A stretch of 6,102 bases of DNA from Chloroflexota bacterium. Lineage in GTDB: Bacteria; Chloroflexota; Limnocylindria; Limnocylindrales; CSP1-4. The DNA lies in the NCBI GenBank assembly GCA_005881055.1, contig VBHW01000109.1:1-6102 (forward strand), read 5' to 3'. The notes beneath the pieces are model-generated. The model saw nothing but the letters and a program-made list of their open reading frames with translations, searched no databases and had not been told where the DNA came from. Positions 1-5,837 of this stretch are shown one piece after another; the stretch's first letter is position 1; every line of letters begins with the position of its first letter. The translations under genes were made by a program, and so were the position numbers.

Positions 1-198
1 ATGCTTCGGCGACTCGGCGTCTACGAGCGCGACTCGTACTTGTCGGGTGAGTCGTGCCAACGGCGAATCTGGTTCGTAATTGGCGTCGTTCCGGTCTCTT
101 TGCGACTGACCCACGAGCCTGGTTCGTATTCGTGCCTGAGCTGATGCGACTGTACGACCGGGAGTCGTAACTGTCCGCACCTATCGCCTGCGCTGCCC
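1..198. repeat. Intergenic stretch rich in short CGACT/TCGTA repeats
   Basis: I see no convincing gene here, and the stretch is visibly less GC-rich than the rest of the window. It is dense in related short words. CGACT occurs at 10, 30, 103 and 147, and its complement AGTCG at 50 and 163. The 10-mer CTGGTTCGTA occurs at 69-78 and 119-128. Inverted pairs include CGACTC (30-35) with GAGTCG (49-54), and a compact hairpin TACGAC (153-158), loop CGGGA, GTCGTA (164-169). A 47-codon reading frame runs from position 1 to a TGA at 142-144 but looks like nothing I know. The stretch may be a degenerate repeat family or the decayed end of an upstream element. Confidence 0.4.
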
Positions 199-226
199 TT
201 GACGAATAGAACAGATGTTCTATTAT
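199..226 (+). promoter_or_regulatory. imuA promoter (-35 TTGACG, 16-bp spacer, -10 TATTAT)
   Basis: TTGACG (199-204) matches the sigma-70-type -35 consensus at 5 of 6 bases. TATTAT (221-226) matches the -10 consensus at 5 of 6, and the spacer is 16 bp. Initiation about 7 bases past the -10 falls at 232-235, on or just before the imuA ATG at 235. The mRNA should therefore be leaderless or nearly so, which agrees with the absence of a Shine-Dalgarno sequence. The LexA-type operator fills the spacer, so a bound repressor would block polymerase directly. Confidence 0.75.
205..224. promoter_or_regulatory. LexA-type SOS operator upstream of imuA
   Basis: This is a perfect inverted repeat with 9-bp arms: AATAGAACA (205-213), central GA, TGTTCTATT (216-224). 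The core fits GAAC-N4-GTTC, the pattern bound by LexA in Bacillus and actinobacteria. It sits between the -35 and -10 elements and overlaps the start of the -10. The same core with the same central bases recurs at 5886-5897 before dnaE2. LexA control of imuA-imuB-dnaE2 is well established in other bacteria, and I infer it here from the site; no lexA gene is in the window. Confidence 0.85.
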
Positions 227-234
227 GATCGGCG

Positions 235-1485
235 ATGGCCTCCGTCTCCCCCGATGTCGCGGCTGCATTGGCGGTCCTCCGGGATCGCTGGGGCGGGGCA
301 GCTCCGCGGATGCTCGGGCACGGTTCGGCAGCGGCGCACGGGGCGGTGGTCGGGGCGCTCGCCACCGTCCCCCTGCCGAAGATGGCTCCACTGGCGGAGG
401 TGGCTCCGCTGGGGCTGCCGGCGTGGGACGAGCCGGAGCCGGCCGGGACGTCGCTCCCCGGGGTCGTTCCCGTGGACGACGGTCGGGTCGTGCCCACCGG
501 CTTCGCCGCCCTCGATGCGATCCTCGGCCCGGGTGGTGTCCCGCGCCAGGCGAGCCTCGCCGTACGCGGCGACCACTCGAGCGGCAAGACGACGCTCGCC
601 CTCCGGCTCGTGGCGGAGGCCCAGGCGACCGGCTCGATCGTCGCGTGGCTGGACCTCGCCCGGAGCCTCGACCCGGTGGAGGCCGTCGCCCGCGGCGTCC
701 GCCTCGAGTGGCTCGTCGTCCTCGCCCCCGAAACGCTCGACGAGGGGTTGGCGATGGCCGGCGCGCTGCTCCAGGGTCGTGCCGTGGACCTCCTCGTCGC
801 GGATCTCCCGGCGGGTCGAACGGCGGGCAGCCGCATGGCAGGCCCCGACGGCACGGGGCCGCCGCGGAGGACGTCACGCCGCGGCCCGCGCGCCCCCGGG
901 ACGGCCGACCGACTCCATCGGCTGGCCGCCCTGGCTCGCCGTGCAGGCGCCCTTCTCGTCCTCCTCGAGCCGCCCGGCCTGCCTGGGCCGATGAACGGCG
1001 CGGTGGCCGAGGCGGCAGGCCTCCGGCTGGAGCTCGCCCGGCGATCGTGGATCCGGCTGGGCCGCGACGTCGTCGGCCAGCGGACCGAGGTGGTGGTCGC
1101 CCGGAACCGATTCGGCCCGCCGGGCCGGCGGGCGGAGCTGCGGATCCTCTACGCGGAGGGCGGCGACCGCGACAGGTGCCTGACCCGCGAACTGCTCCTC
1201 CGCGACGCCGCGGAAGGTCCGCCCGATCTCCTCATCCAACCGATCGTCGAGAGCACGACCCATGCGACTCCTCCACCTCCACTGGCCGCACCTCCTCCTC
1301 CGGCTCGCCCGGTCCCGCTCCGCCTTCTTCCCGCCCGACCCGGCTCCCGGCTCGGCATCTCTGCCGATCATCCTGGGCGGTCAGCCCTGGACGGCCGGCG
1401 TCGTGCTCGACGCCAGCCCGGCCGCCCTGGCGATGGGCGTCCGGCGCGGGATGGCGCTCGGCAGCGCGCATCGACTGGCCCCTGA
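235..1485 (+). CDS. imuA: ImuA, RecA-like protein of the ImuA-ImuB-DnaE2 mutasome
   Basis: This RecA-fold ATPase relative takes part in SOS-induced mutagenic translesion synthesis with ImuB and DnaE2. A Walker A motif, GDHSSGKT, lies at residues 112-119. A Walker B-like strand, LLVAD, is at 186-190. Residues 286-310, with ARNRFGPPGRRAELRILY, align well with the RecA segment NKxxxPFxxAEFxILYGEG. A Gly/Pro/Arg-rich stretch at about 195-226 interrupts the fold. The ATG at 235 is chosen because it falls at the predicted transcription start; an ATG at 225 is in another frame whose product is Arg/Pro-rich. The frame stays open to 1485 and overlaps imuB by 224 nt. The last 75 residues or so, Pro/Arg-rich, look like read-through of imuB, so the functional protein may end near residue 343. 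ImuA assignment is strong; the C-terminus is uncertain. Confidence 0.82.
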   Translation: MASVSPDVAAALAVLRDRWGGAAPRMLGHGSAAAHGAVVGALATVPLPKMAPLAEVAPLGLPAWDEPEPAGTSLPGVVPVDDGRVVPTGFAALDAILGPGGVPRQASLAVRGDHSSGKTTLALRLVAEAQATGSIVAWLDLARSLDPVEAVARGVRLEWLVVLAPETLDEGLAMAGALLQGRAVDLLVADLPAGRTAGSRMAGPDGTGPPRRTSRRGPRAPGTADRLHRLAALARRAGALLVLLEPPGLPGPMNGAVAEAAGLRLELARRSWIRLGRDVVGQRTEVVVARNRFGPPGRRAELRILYAEGGDRDRCLTRELLLRDAAEGPPDLLIQPIVESTTHATPPPPLAAPPPPARPVPLRLLPARPGSRLGISADHPGRSALDGRRRARRQPGRPGDGRPARDGARQRASTGP

Positions 1486-2584
1486 GGCGACCTTCCTCGA
1501 CCCGGACCCGATCGCCTCCGCGGTAGCCGTGGAGGCGGCGCTGGATCGTCTGGCGGCGTTCAGCCCGGGCGTCGCCGGCGAGACGGATGAGACACACCCG
1601 GCATTCGGCCGCCTCGACGTCCAGCTCGACGGCCTCGAGCGGCTGTGGGGTCCCGAGCCGGTCCTCGTGGAGCGGATCCGGGATGCCCTCGCGCCGATCC
1701 TGCCCGGCCCGCCACGCGCCGGGATCGCCGGTACGCGGTTCGCCGCCGTGATGGCGGCCAGCCCGGCCGTCATGGCGGCCGGCGAGGCAGTCGTGGCCCT
1801 GGGCGGTCCTCGGCCGGTCCGAGCCCTCGTGGCCGTGCCGCCCGGCGACGAGTTGGCGTTCCTCGCACCGTTGCCCGCCGCGTTGCTCACGGTCGACGAG
1901 GACGTCCGGGCCCGGCTCGCGCGGTTCGGGTTGCGACGGATCGGGCAGGTGGCGGCGGTCTCCCGCTCCGCACTCGTCGCCCGGTTCGGAGCGGAAGGCG
2001 AGCGACTCCATGCCCGCGCCCGCGGCGAGGAGACCGATCCGTTCCGTCCCCGGCGGATGCCGGAGCGGATGAGCCTGGCGCTGCCGGTCGAGCCTCCCGT
2101 GGAGGACCTCGAGCCGCTGCGGTTCCTCCTCCACCGGCTGGCGGCCACGCTCGCCGACCAGCTCACCGCCCGCGGGATGGCCACGGCACGGGCCCATCTC
2201 CGACTCGCGCTCGACGTCACGTTCGCCGCACCGGGCACGCCGGTCTCGGTCGACCTCGAGCAACGCCTGCCCGAGCCGACCCTCGAGGCGGAGGCGATCG
2301 AGCGTCTCCTCCTGGCGCGCCTCGAGCGGACGCCGCCGCCGGCGCCGGTCGCCCGGCTGGAGCTCGAGCTGGCCGAGGTGGCGCCGGCCGCCGGCCAGCA
2401 GCTCGCGTTGTTCGTCCCCCAGGCGGGTCGCGCCGCGCGCCTGGGCTGGCAGCTCGCGCGCCTGGCACTGACGTTCGGTGAGGACCGGATCCGGCGCGTC
2501 GAGCTGACCGACCCGGAATCGCCGCTACCTGAGGCCCGCTGGCGATGGGTGCCCGTCGAGTCCGGCGCGACGACGCCCACATGA
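1262..2584 (+). CDS. imuB: ImuB, catalytically inactive Y-family polymerase relative
   Basis: The 440-aa product is the adaptor of the mutasome, which links DnaE2 to the beta clamp in other bacteria. The N-terminal strand MRLLHLHWPH corresponds to the DinB strand holding the first metal-binding Asp. In my alignment that Asp is His7. The palm segment at 117-130 (RLDVQLDGLERLWG) lacks the S-x-D-E catalytic pair, as is typical of ImuB. A thumb/helix-hairpin-helix-like region (LARFGLRRIGQV...RFG) spans 219-243, followed by a little-finger-like region. QQLALF at 379-384 fits the QLxLF clamp-binding motif. The ATG at 1262 is the natural family start, with a weak GAGAG eight bases upstream; it lies inside the imuA frame, so translational coupling is likely. 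The DUF6504 gene follows after 27 nt. Confidence 0.85.
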   Translation: MRLLHLHWPHLLLRLARSRSAFFPPDPAPGSASLPIILGGQPWTAGVVLDASPAALAMGVRRGMALGSAHRLAPEATFLDPDPIASAVAVEAALDRLAAFSPGVAGETDETHPAFGRLDVQLDGLERLWGPEPVLVERIRDALAPILPGPPRAGIAGTRFAAVMAASPAVMAAGEAVVALGGPRPVRALVAVPPGDELAFLAPLPAALLTVDEDVRARLARFGLRRIGQVAAVSRSALVARFGAEGERLHARARGEETDPFRPRRMPERMSLALPVEPPVEDLEPLRFLLHRLAATLADQLTARGMATARAHLRLALDVTFAAPGTPVSVDLEQRLPEPTLEAEAIERLLLARLERTPPPAPVARLELELAEVAPAAGQQLALFVPQAGRAARLGWQLARLALTFGEDRIRRVELTDPESPLPEARWRWVPVESGATTPT

Positions 2585-2611
2585 GCTGGGCCACAACGCC
2601 GACGTGAGCCG

Positions 2612-2860
2612 ATGACCCGCCTGCTCCGCGAGCATCCGCCGATCGACGCCGAGCTGGATCCGGACGGCCGCCTCGTGGCGATCCGCTGGAACGGCCGGCG
2701 CGAGCCCGTGGAGGTCTGCAACCGCTGGCGCATCGAGGAGTCGTGGTGGCGCGAGCCGATCGCCCGCGACTACTTCAAGGTGGTGGGACCGCGCTGGCTC
2801 GCGCTGGTCTATCTCGACCGCACGGACGGTACGTGGCACCTGGAGCGGCTGTACGACTGA
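2612..2860 (+). CDS. DUF6504 family small protein linked to ImuB
   Basis: This 82-aa soluble protein is rich in Trp, Arg and acidic residues and has no signal peptide or membrane segment. The pattern EPVEVCNRWRIEESWWRE (about residues 31-48), then RDYFKVVG, LVYLDR and a C-terminal WHLERLYD, is what I recognise as DUF6504. That short domain is found next to, or fused to, ImuB in actinobacteria and Chloroflexota. The gene begins 27 nt after the imuB stop in the same frame phase, so it is the last gene of the SOS-controlled unit. The upstream GTGAG is only a weak ribosome site. The biochemical function is unknown to me. Its position suggests a structural or regulatory part of the mutasome, but that is inference. 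Confidence 0.7.
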   Translation: MTRLLREHPPIDAELDPDGRLVAIRWNGRREPVEVCNRWRIEESWWREPIARDYFKVVGPRWLALVYLDRTDGTWHLERLYD

Positions 2861-2906
2861 GGCAGCCGGAGCGCCGCCCGGCGGAGGTCGAGGGCGAAGG
2901 TGACCC

Positions 2907-3014
2907 TCAGCGAAGGACGGGTGAGCCGAGCGTCAGGCTGACGACGAGCAGGACGGCGAACATCCCGACGACGAGGAACAGCGCACCGAAGTCACGTGGC
3001 TGCGCTGACTGCAT
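2907..3014 (-). CDS. Small single-helix membrane protein, 35 aa, hypothetical
   Basis: The ATG at 3014 opens a 35-codon frame ending in TGA at 2907. A short polar head (MQSAQPRD) is followed by one continuous hydrophobic segment at residues 9-29 (FGALFLVVGMFAVLLVVSLTL) and a short tail ending in Arg, as in a single-pass membrane miniprotein. Codons mostly end in G or C, like the neighbours. A GGTGAG lies seven bases before the ATG and could serve as a ribosome site. The gene is tail-to-tail with the DUF6504 gene, 46 nt away. I do not recognise a family. Random GC-rich sequence can give such a frame, but a clean helix of exactly membrane length makes a real gene plausible. Confidence 0.4.
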   Translation of the reverse strand: MQSAQPRDFGALFLVVGMFAVLLVVSLTLGSPVLR

Positions 3015-3186
3015 GTCCGCTCACCAATTCCGCTCGTCTCGACATTCGGAGAACCTCGATTCGAGAACGTCGAAATCGTAGACGCGGCACATCTCCGGGA
3101 CGTTACGAATCGGCCCGCGACATCGCACACCCGGAACAGTCGGGCGCTCGGCGGACGGGCCAAACGGAGGGCTCCCGGGGATGGGC

Positions 3187-3734
3187 CTAGCGGAACGGGC
3201 AGCTCGCGCCGTACATGATCGTCGCGACAGCGAGGGTGCCGACCCTGGCGACGGTCACCTGGACGTGACAGGCCGCCTGCCTGCCGGTCGCGTCCACGAC
3301 GTAGCTGCCGTCCTCGAACGGGCCGGACGCGCCCGCCACGTGGTAGCCCGCCGAGCCGAGCGCCGTAACGTACCAATTGGCGGCCTCGGCGACCCCGGCC
3401 GGCACGCTGAGGACCGCCGACGCGGGTCCTGCCGCGGTCTCCGTCGGCTCCGACCCCGGCCGGCGCGGAAAGCTCGCCGGGACCCCATCCCAGATCCTGC
3501 CCCAGTCCGTCGTCGTCTGGCCGGGCGGTGCCGGCGTCGGAGTGGGGGTCGGCTGCCCGACGGTGCTCGGCACCGGGTCAGGCTCGCAACCACTGTCGGG
3601 CTTGCCGATGGCGGCGCTGCGGTGGGGGTGGCCGGAGTGACGGGCGCCGGCGAACAGGCCGCCGCCCAGCTTGCGGCGAACATCGCGAGGGCGATGGCGC
3701 TCAGGCCGCGTCGGGTCCATGGGCTGGGGGTCAC
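3187..3734 (-). CDS. Putative small secreted lipoprotein, apparently frameshifted
   Basis: Two reading frames share one protein. The GTG at 3734 has GGAGA eight bases upstream and encodes a signal peptide (TRRGLSAIALAMFAASWAAAC) with a lipobox ending at Cys27, then a Pro/Thr/Ala linker. That frame turns Arg-rich after about 3600. The sensible continuation is in the frame that includes the ATG at 3720: from about 3594 it gives CEPDPVPSTVGQPTPTPTP, then a folded-looking domain to TAG at 3187. That domain has ANWYVTALGSAGYHV, GPFEDGSYVVDATG and two Cys in AACHV and GASCPFR. One missing base (or two extra) between roughly 3570 and 3640 would explain this. The composite is about 180 aa. The C-terminal domain resembles short lipoproteins I associate with Chloroflexota; function is unknown. 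It may be a pseudogene or a sequencing error. Confidence 0.6.
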
Positions 3735-3847
3735 ACCGTGGTCTCCGTGCGTTGGGTGATTGACGGCGGCTGACCAGCCACTGGCGTCTTGCGACCCATC
3801 GTAGCCCGGCTCACTGGCGGCCTCCATCGTCTCCCGGTTGACGTTGC

Positions 3848-3878
3848 GGGGCCCCACCGTCCCCGACGGTGGGGCCCC
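3848..3878. terminator. Very strong GC hairpin, possible terminator
   Basis: GGGGCCCCACCGTC (3848-3861) and GACGGTGGGGCCCC (3865-3878) form a perfect 14-bp stem with a CCC loop. There is no T-tract on either strand, so it would be a tractless terminator or a transcript-stabilising structure. It lies between the minus-strand hydrolase and 42-aa ORF on one side and the lipoprotein start on the other, where it could stop minus-strand transcription before the lipoprotein gene. Confidence 0.55.
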
Positions 3879-3912
3879 AGGCCGCGGCGCCCGCTCACCA
3901 GGCGACACGACG

Positions 3913-3939
3913 GGTCGGCGGCCGACCTTCGCGGTCGGC
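3913..3939. repeat. Alternating 7-mer inverted repeat (GGTCGGC/GCCGACC)
   Basis: GGTCGGC (3913-3919), a single G, GCCGACC (3921-3927), loop TTCGC, and GGTCGGC again (3933-3939). The middle copy can pair with either flank, giving two mutually exclusive 7-bp hairpins. It belongs to a run of hairpins from 3848 to 3977 in otherwise non-coding sequence. Confidence 0.5.
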
Positions 3940-3951
3940 GCCGCCGAACAG

Positions 3952-3977
3952 CATCCCGGGCCCCCAGGCGCGGGATG
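3952..3977 (-). terminator. Hairpin just after the 42-aa ORF
   Basis: CATCCCG (3952-3958) pairs with CGGGATG (3971-3977) around a 12-nt loop. On the minus strand it begins 7 nt after the stop codon of the 42-aa ORF, the usual place for a terminator, but there is no T-rich tail. Intrinsic termination here is therefore tentative. Confidence 0.35.
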
Positions 3978-3984
3978 GTTGGAA

Positions 3985-4113
3985 TCAGCTCGCCGGCCCT
4001 GCCACGGCAGCGGCGAGCAGGAGTGGGAGAAGGACCTCGATGAGGAGGGCGGCGGCCATCACGAGCGCGATCGGGCGGAGCAGGTGCGAGAGCACGGGCC
4101 GCAACGCAGTCAT
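3985..4113 (-). CDS. Small hydrophobic membrane protein, 42 aa, hypothetical
   Basis: The ATG at 4113 opens a 42-codon frame ending in TGA at 3985. A short basic head (MTALRPVLSHLLRP) leads into a long hydrophobic segment at about residues 14-38, rich in Leu and Ala (IALVMAAALLIEVLLPLLLA) and with a single Glu26 in its middle. Nearly all codons end in G or C. There is no good ribosome site. It lies 67 nt downstream of the GH18 gene on the same strand and is followed at once by a hairpin, so it could be the last gene of that transcript. I recognise no family. It could be a membrane miniprotein or chance; the Pro and Glu inside the helix are unusual for a simple anchor. Confidence 0.4.
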   Translation of the reverse strand: MTALRPVLSHLLRPIALVMAAALLIEVLLPLLLAAAVAGPAS

Positions 4114-4180
4114 CGTGGCGCTCAGACGCCGGAGGTCCACGGAATGTTTCGCGTTCGGGCGAGTCGGGCGGTCGGGATCG

Positions 4181-5767
4181 TCAGTACGGCTGGCGGAAGG
4201 TCGTGGTCACGCCGAGGAACGTGCCGCCCGGGCCGGAGAACCTCGAGAGGACGCGGTACGTGCCGGCCGGAAGGCCGCTCGCCCAGCCGAGCAGGACATT
4301 TGTCTGGACGGTTCGCGACGACCGGCCCGGATAGAGAAGGATCGTCCGCGATCCGTGGGCATGGCCGGCGCCGCGCTGGTCGCGGATGCCCCATGAGGCC
4401 GTCCCGCGCTCGGGCACGTTGCCGCGGTTCCAGACTGCGGTCCAGACGTCGACGTACACGCGACCGGAACGCATCACGACGCGCGAGACGCCGGCCTTCA
4501 CGGTGATGCTGTGGACCGGCGAGAAGAACTTCGCGCGCACGACGTTCCACAGCTGGGGGTACGCGCCGTCGTTGCCCAGCGTCCAGATGCCCACGCCGGC
4601 GAGGTTCGTGGCGAGCGCATAGTCGTCTTTCGCCGAGAGGCTCCGCTCGTCCTCGAAGTAGACCTGGCGATACGTGTGGTACTTCGCGTCGTGGTACGTG
4701 TACCAGGCACTTCCCTGGACGGTGTCCGCCTGCCGGACGGTCGTGGGATGGGCGGCGAGCCAGTCGCGGGCGGAGGCATACGTGACGCTCCACGCTCCGC
4801 CGTACGCGGCGCGGTCCGTGCGGACGGTCGCATAGGGGACGTTGCTCGTCACCGGCCAGTCGTAGCCGTAGTAGCCGAGGCCGAGGAGCAGCTTCGACGG
4901 CGAAACCCCGCGCGCGAGGAAGCGCGACACGTGGAGCTTCACTGTCCGCGTTGTGTTGTCGAGCGGGGCGATCGGGCCGGCCGTGGCCGACGTCGTCGAG
5001 TGATAGCCGTACGTCATGAGGAACATGTAGTCGACGAGGGCGGGCAGCCCCGCGGTGAGGATCGCTCCGGCCCCGGCCGACGTCGCGACGACGAGCTGAG
5101 CGGTCGGGAAGCGCGCCTTCATCGCTGTCCCGAACCTGCCGACGAATGCGAGGAAGGCGGGGGCGATCGTGTCGGGCAGGGGCTCGAAGTCGATGTTCGC
5201 GCCGTCGGCCGACCGCCGGGCCATGAGGTCGAGCGCCTGGCCGATGAATCGATCCTGGGCAGCCGTGCTGTTGAGGAACGCGTTCAGCTTCGTCAGCGAC
5301 GACGAGTCGAAGAGCTGGAACGTCGGGACGACGCGGACGCCGGCGGCGTGGGCGGCGTTCGTCACGGCCACGGCGTCGTCGCTCATGTATGCCGTATAGC
5401 CCCGCCAGGCGGTGTCGATGTTGCCGTCGGGCTTGATACCCAGCCCGAAGAAGGCGACGGTCGAGAGGAGGTCGTACTGGAGTCGGCCGGCGATCGTGCC
5501 ATCGAGCCGCCAGTACGGCAGGTAGCCGTAGACGGTCCGGGTCAGTCCCGCGCGCCGCGCGGCGATCGGCTGGATCCCCGGATCGACCGGGATGTCGACC
5601 GCTCCCGCGGTGGTCGCGGATCGTGTCGCCCTCGTCGCCGCGCCGACGGCCCCGACCGGCAGGGTCGCGACGAGCACCGCGAGGAGGCCCAGCGTCAGGG
5701 CGCGCCTGATCCCGGCGATAGGGGAGGGGTGGGCAGCCGGGCGGAGCGCGGTGACGGACGCGGACAT
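4181..5767 (-). CDS. Secreted GH18-family glycoside hydrolase (chitinase/YaaH-like)
   Basis: From the ATG at 5767 the product is 528 aa. A Sec signal peptide has basic residues before a hydrophobic core at about 24-43 (LTLGLLAVLVATLPVGAVGA), so the protein is exported. The GH18 barrel starts with VYGYLPYW (79-86). The catalytic motif DGANIDFE (188-195) contains the proton-donor Glu195; the second Asp of DxxDxDxE is Asn, as in many bacterial YaaH-like members. MTYGYH (251-256), LLLGLGYYGYDW (293-304), YFEDERSLSAK (370-380) and GVGIWTLGND (391-400) are the later strands. Residues 418-528 form a separate beta-rich C-terminal domain I cannot name. The likely substrate is chitin or peptidoglycan glycan. 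The frame is open upstream to 5863, but the earlier residues do not look like a signal peptide, so this start is preferred. It is divergent from dnaE2. Confidence 0.85.
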   Translation of the reverse strand: MSASVTALRPAAHPSPIAGIRRALTLGLLAVLVATLPVGAVGAATRATRSATTAGAVDIPVDPGIQPIAARRAGLTRTVYGYLPYWRLDGTIAGRLQYDLLSTVAFFGLGIKPDGNIDTAWRGYTAYMSDDAVAVTNAAHAAGVRVVPTFQLFDSSSLTKLNAFLNSTAAQDRFIGQALDLMARRSADGANIDFEPLPDTIAPAFLAFVGRFGTAMKARFPTAQLVVATSAGAGAILTAGLPALVDYMFLMTYGYHSTTSATAGPIAPLDNTTRTVKLHVSRFLARGVSPSKLLLGLGYYGYDWPVTSNVPYATVRTDRAAYGGAWSVTYASARDWLAAHPTTVRQADTVQGSAWYTYHDAKYHTYRQVYFEDERSLSAKDDYALATNLAGVGIWTLGNDGAYPQLWNVVRAKFFSPVHSITVKAGVSRVVMRSGRVYVDVWTAVWNRGNVPERGTASWGIRDQRGAGHAHGSRTILLYPGRSSRTVQTNVLLGWASGLPAGTYRVLSRFSGPGGTFLGVTTTFRQPY

Positions 5768-5778
5768 GACCCAAGTAC

Positions 5779-5784
5779 ACGATA
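5779..5784 (-). promoter_or_regulatory. Possible -10 element of the GH18 gene
   Basis: On the minus strand TATCGT ends 11 nt before the ATG at 5767. That is similar to the spacing of the imuA and dnaE2 -10 elements to their starts, and no Shine-Dalgarno sequence precedes this gene. No good -35 is seen, so the call is weak. Confidence 0.2.
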
Positions 5785-5837
5785 CCCAACCCGGCAATCC
5801 CAGTCGTACGAAGGGGGCAACGGGACCCGGGCCGAAG

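Noticed and set aside
1..144. 47-codon plus-strand reading frame at the left edge
   Set aside because: It has no recognisable motif, sits within the repeat words, and its start coincides with the window edge, so it cannot be judged.
1..198. CRISPR array
   Set aside because: The repeats are only 5-10 bases long, irregularly spaced and in both orientations, with no constant repeat-spacer period.
225..1526. Long plus-strand reading frame starting at the ATG at 225
   Set aside because: Its product is Arg/Gly/Pro-rich low-complexity sequence, typical of a shifted frame over imuA, and it has no recognisable motif, whereas the frame from 235 has Walker and RecA-like motifs.
1381..2733. 450-codon minus-strand open frame opposite imuB
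   Set aside because: It is Arg/Ser-rich throughout with no domain. It is the antisense of imuB, whose frame carries ImuB features, and long antisense frames are common at this GC content.
2861..2908. Terminator after the DUF6504 gene (GAGGG 2890-2894 with CCCTC 2904-2908)
   Set aside because: The stem is only 5 bp with a 9-nt loop and no T-tract, too weak to call.
3560..3640. Programmed ribosomal frameshift in the lipoprotein gene
   Set aside because: I find no X-XXY-YYZ slippery heptamer in the possible shift interval, so a simple indel is the better explanation.
3187..3720. Lipoprotein gene starting at the ATG at 3720
   Set aside because: There is no ribosome site before that ATG and the first 40 residues are Arg/His-rich nonsense. 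The overlapping frame gives a signal peptide with a lipobox and a good ribosome site.
4122..5789. 555-codon minus-strand frame overlapping the GH18 gene
   Set aside because: It is a shifted, Arg/Pro-rich reading of the same strand; the GH18 catalytic motif and signal peptide are in the other frame.
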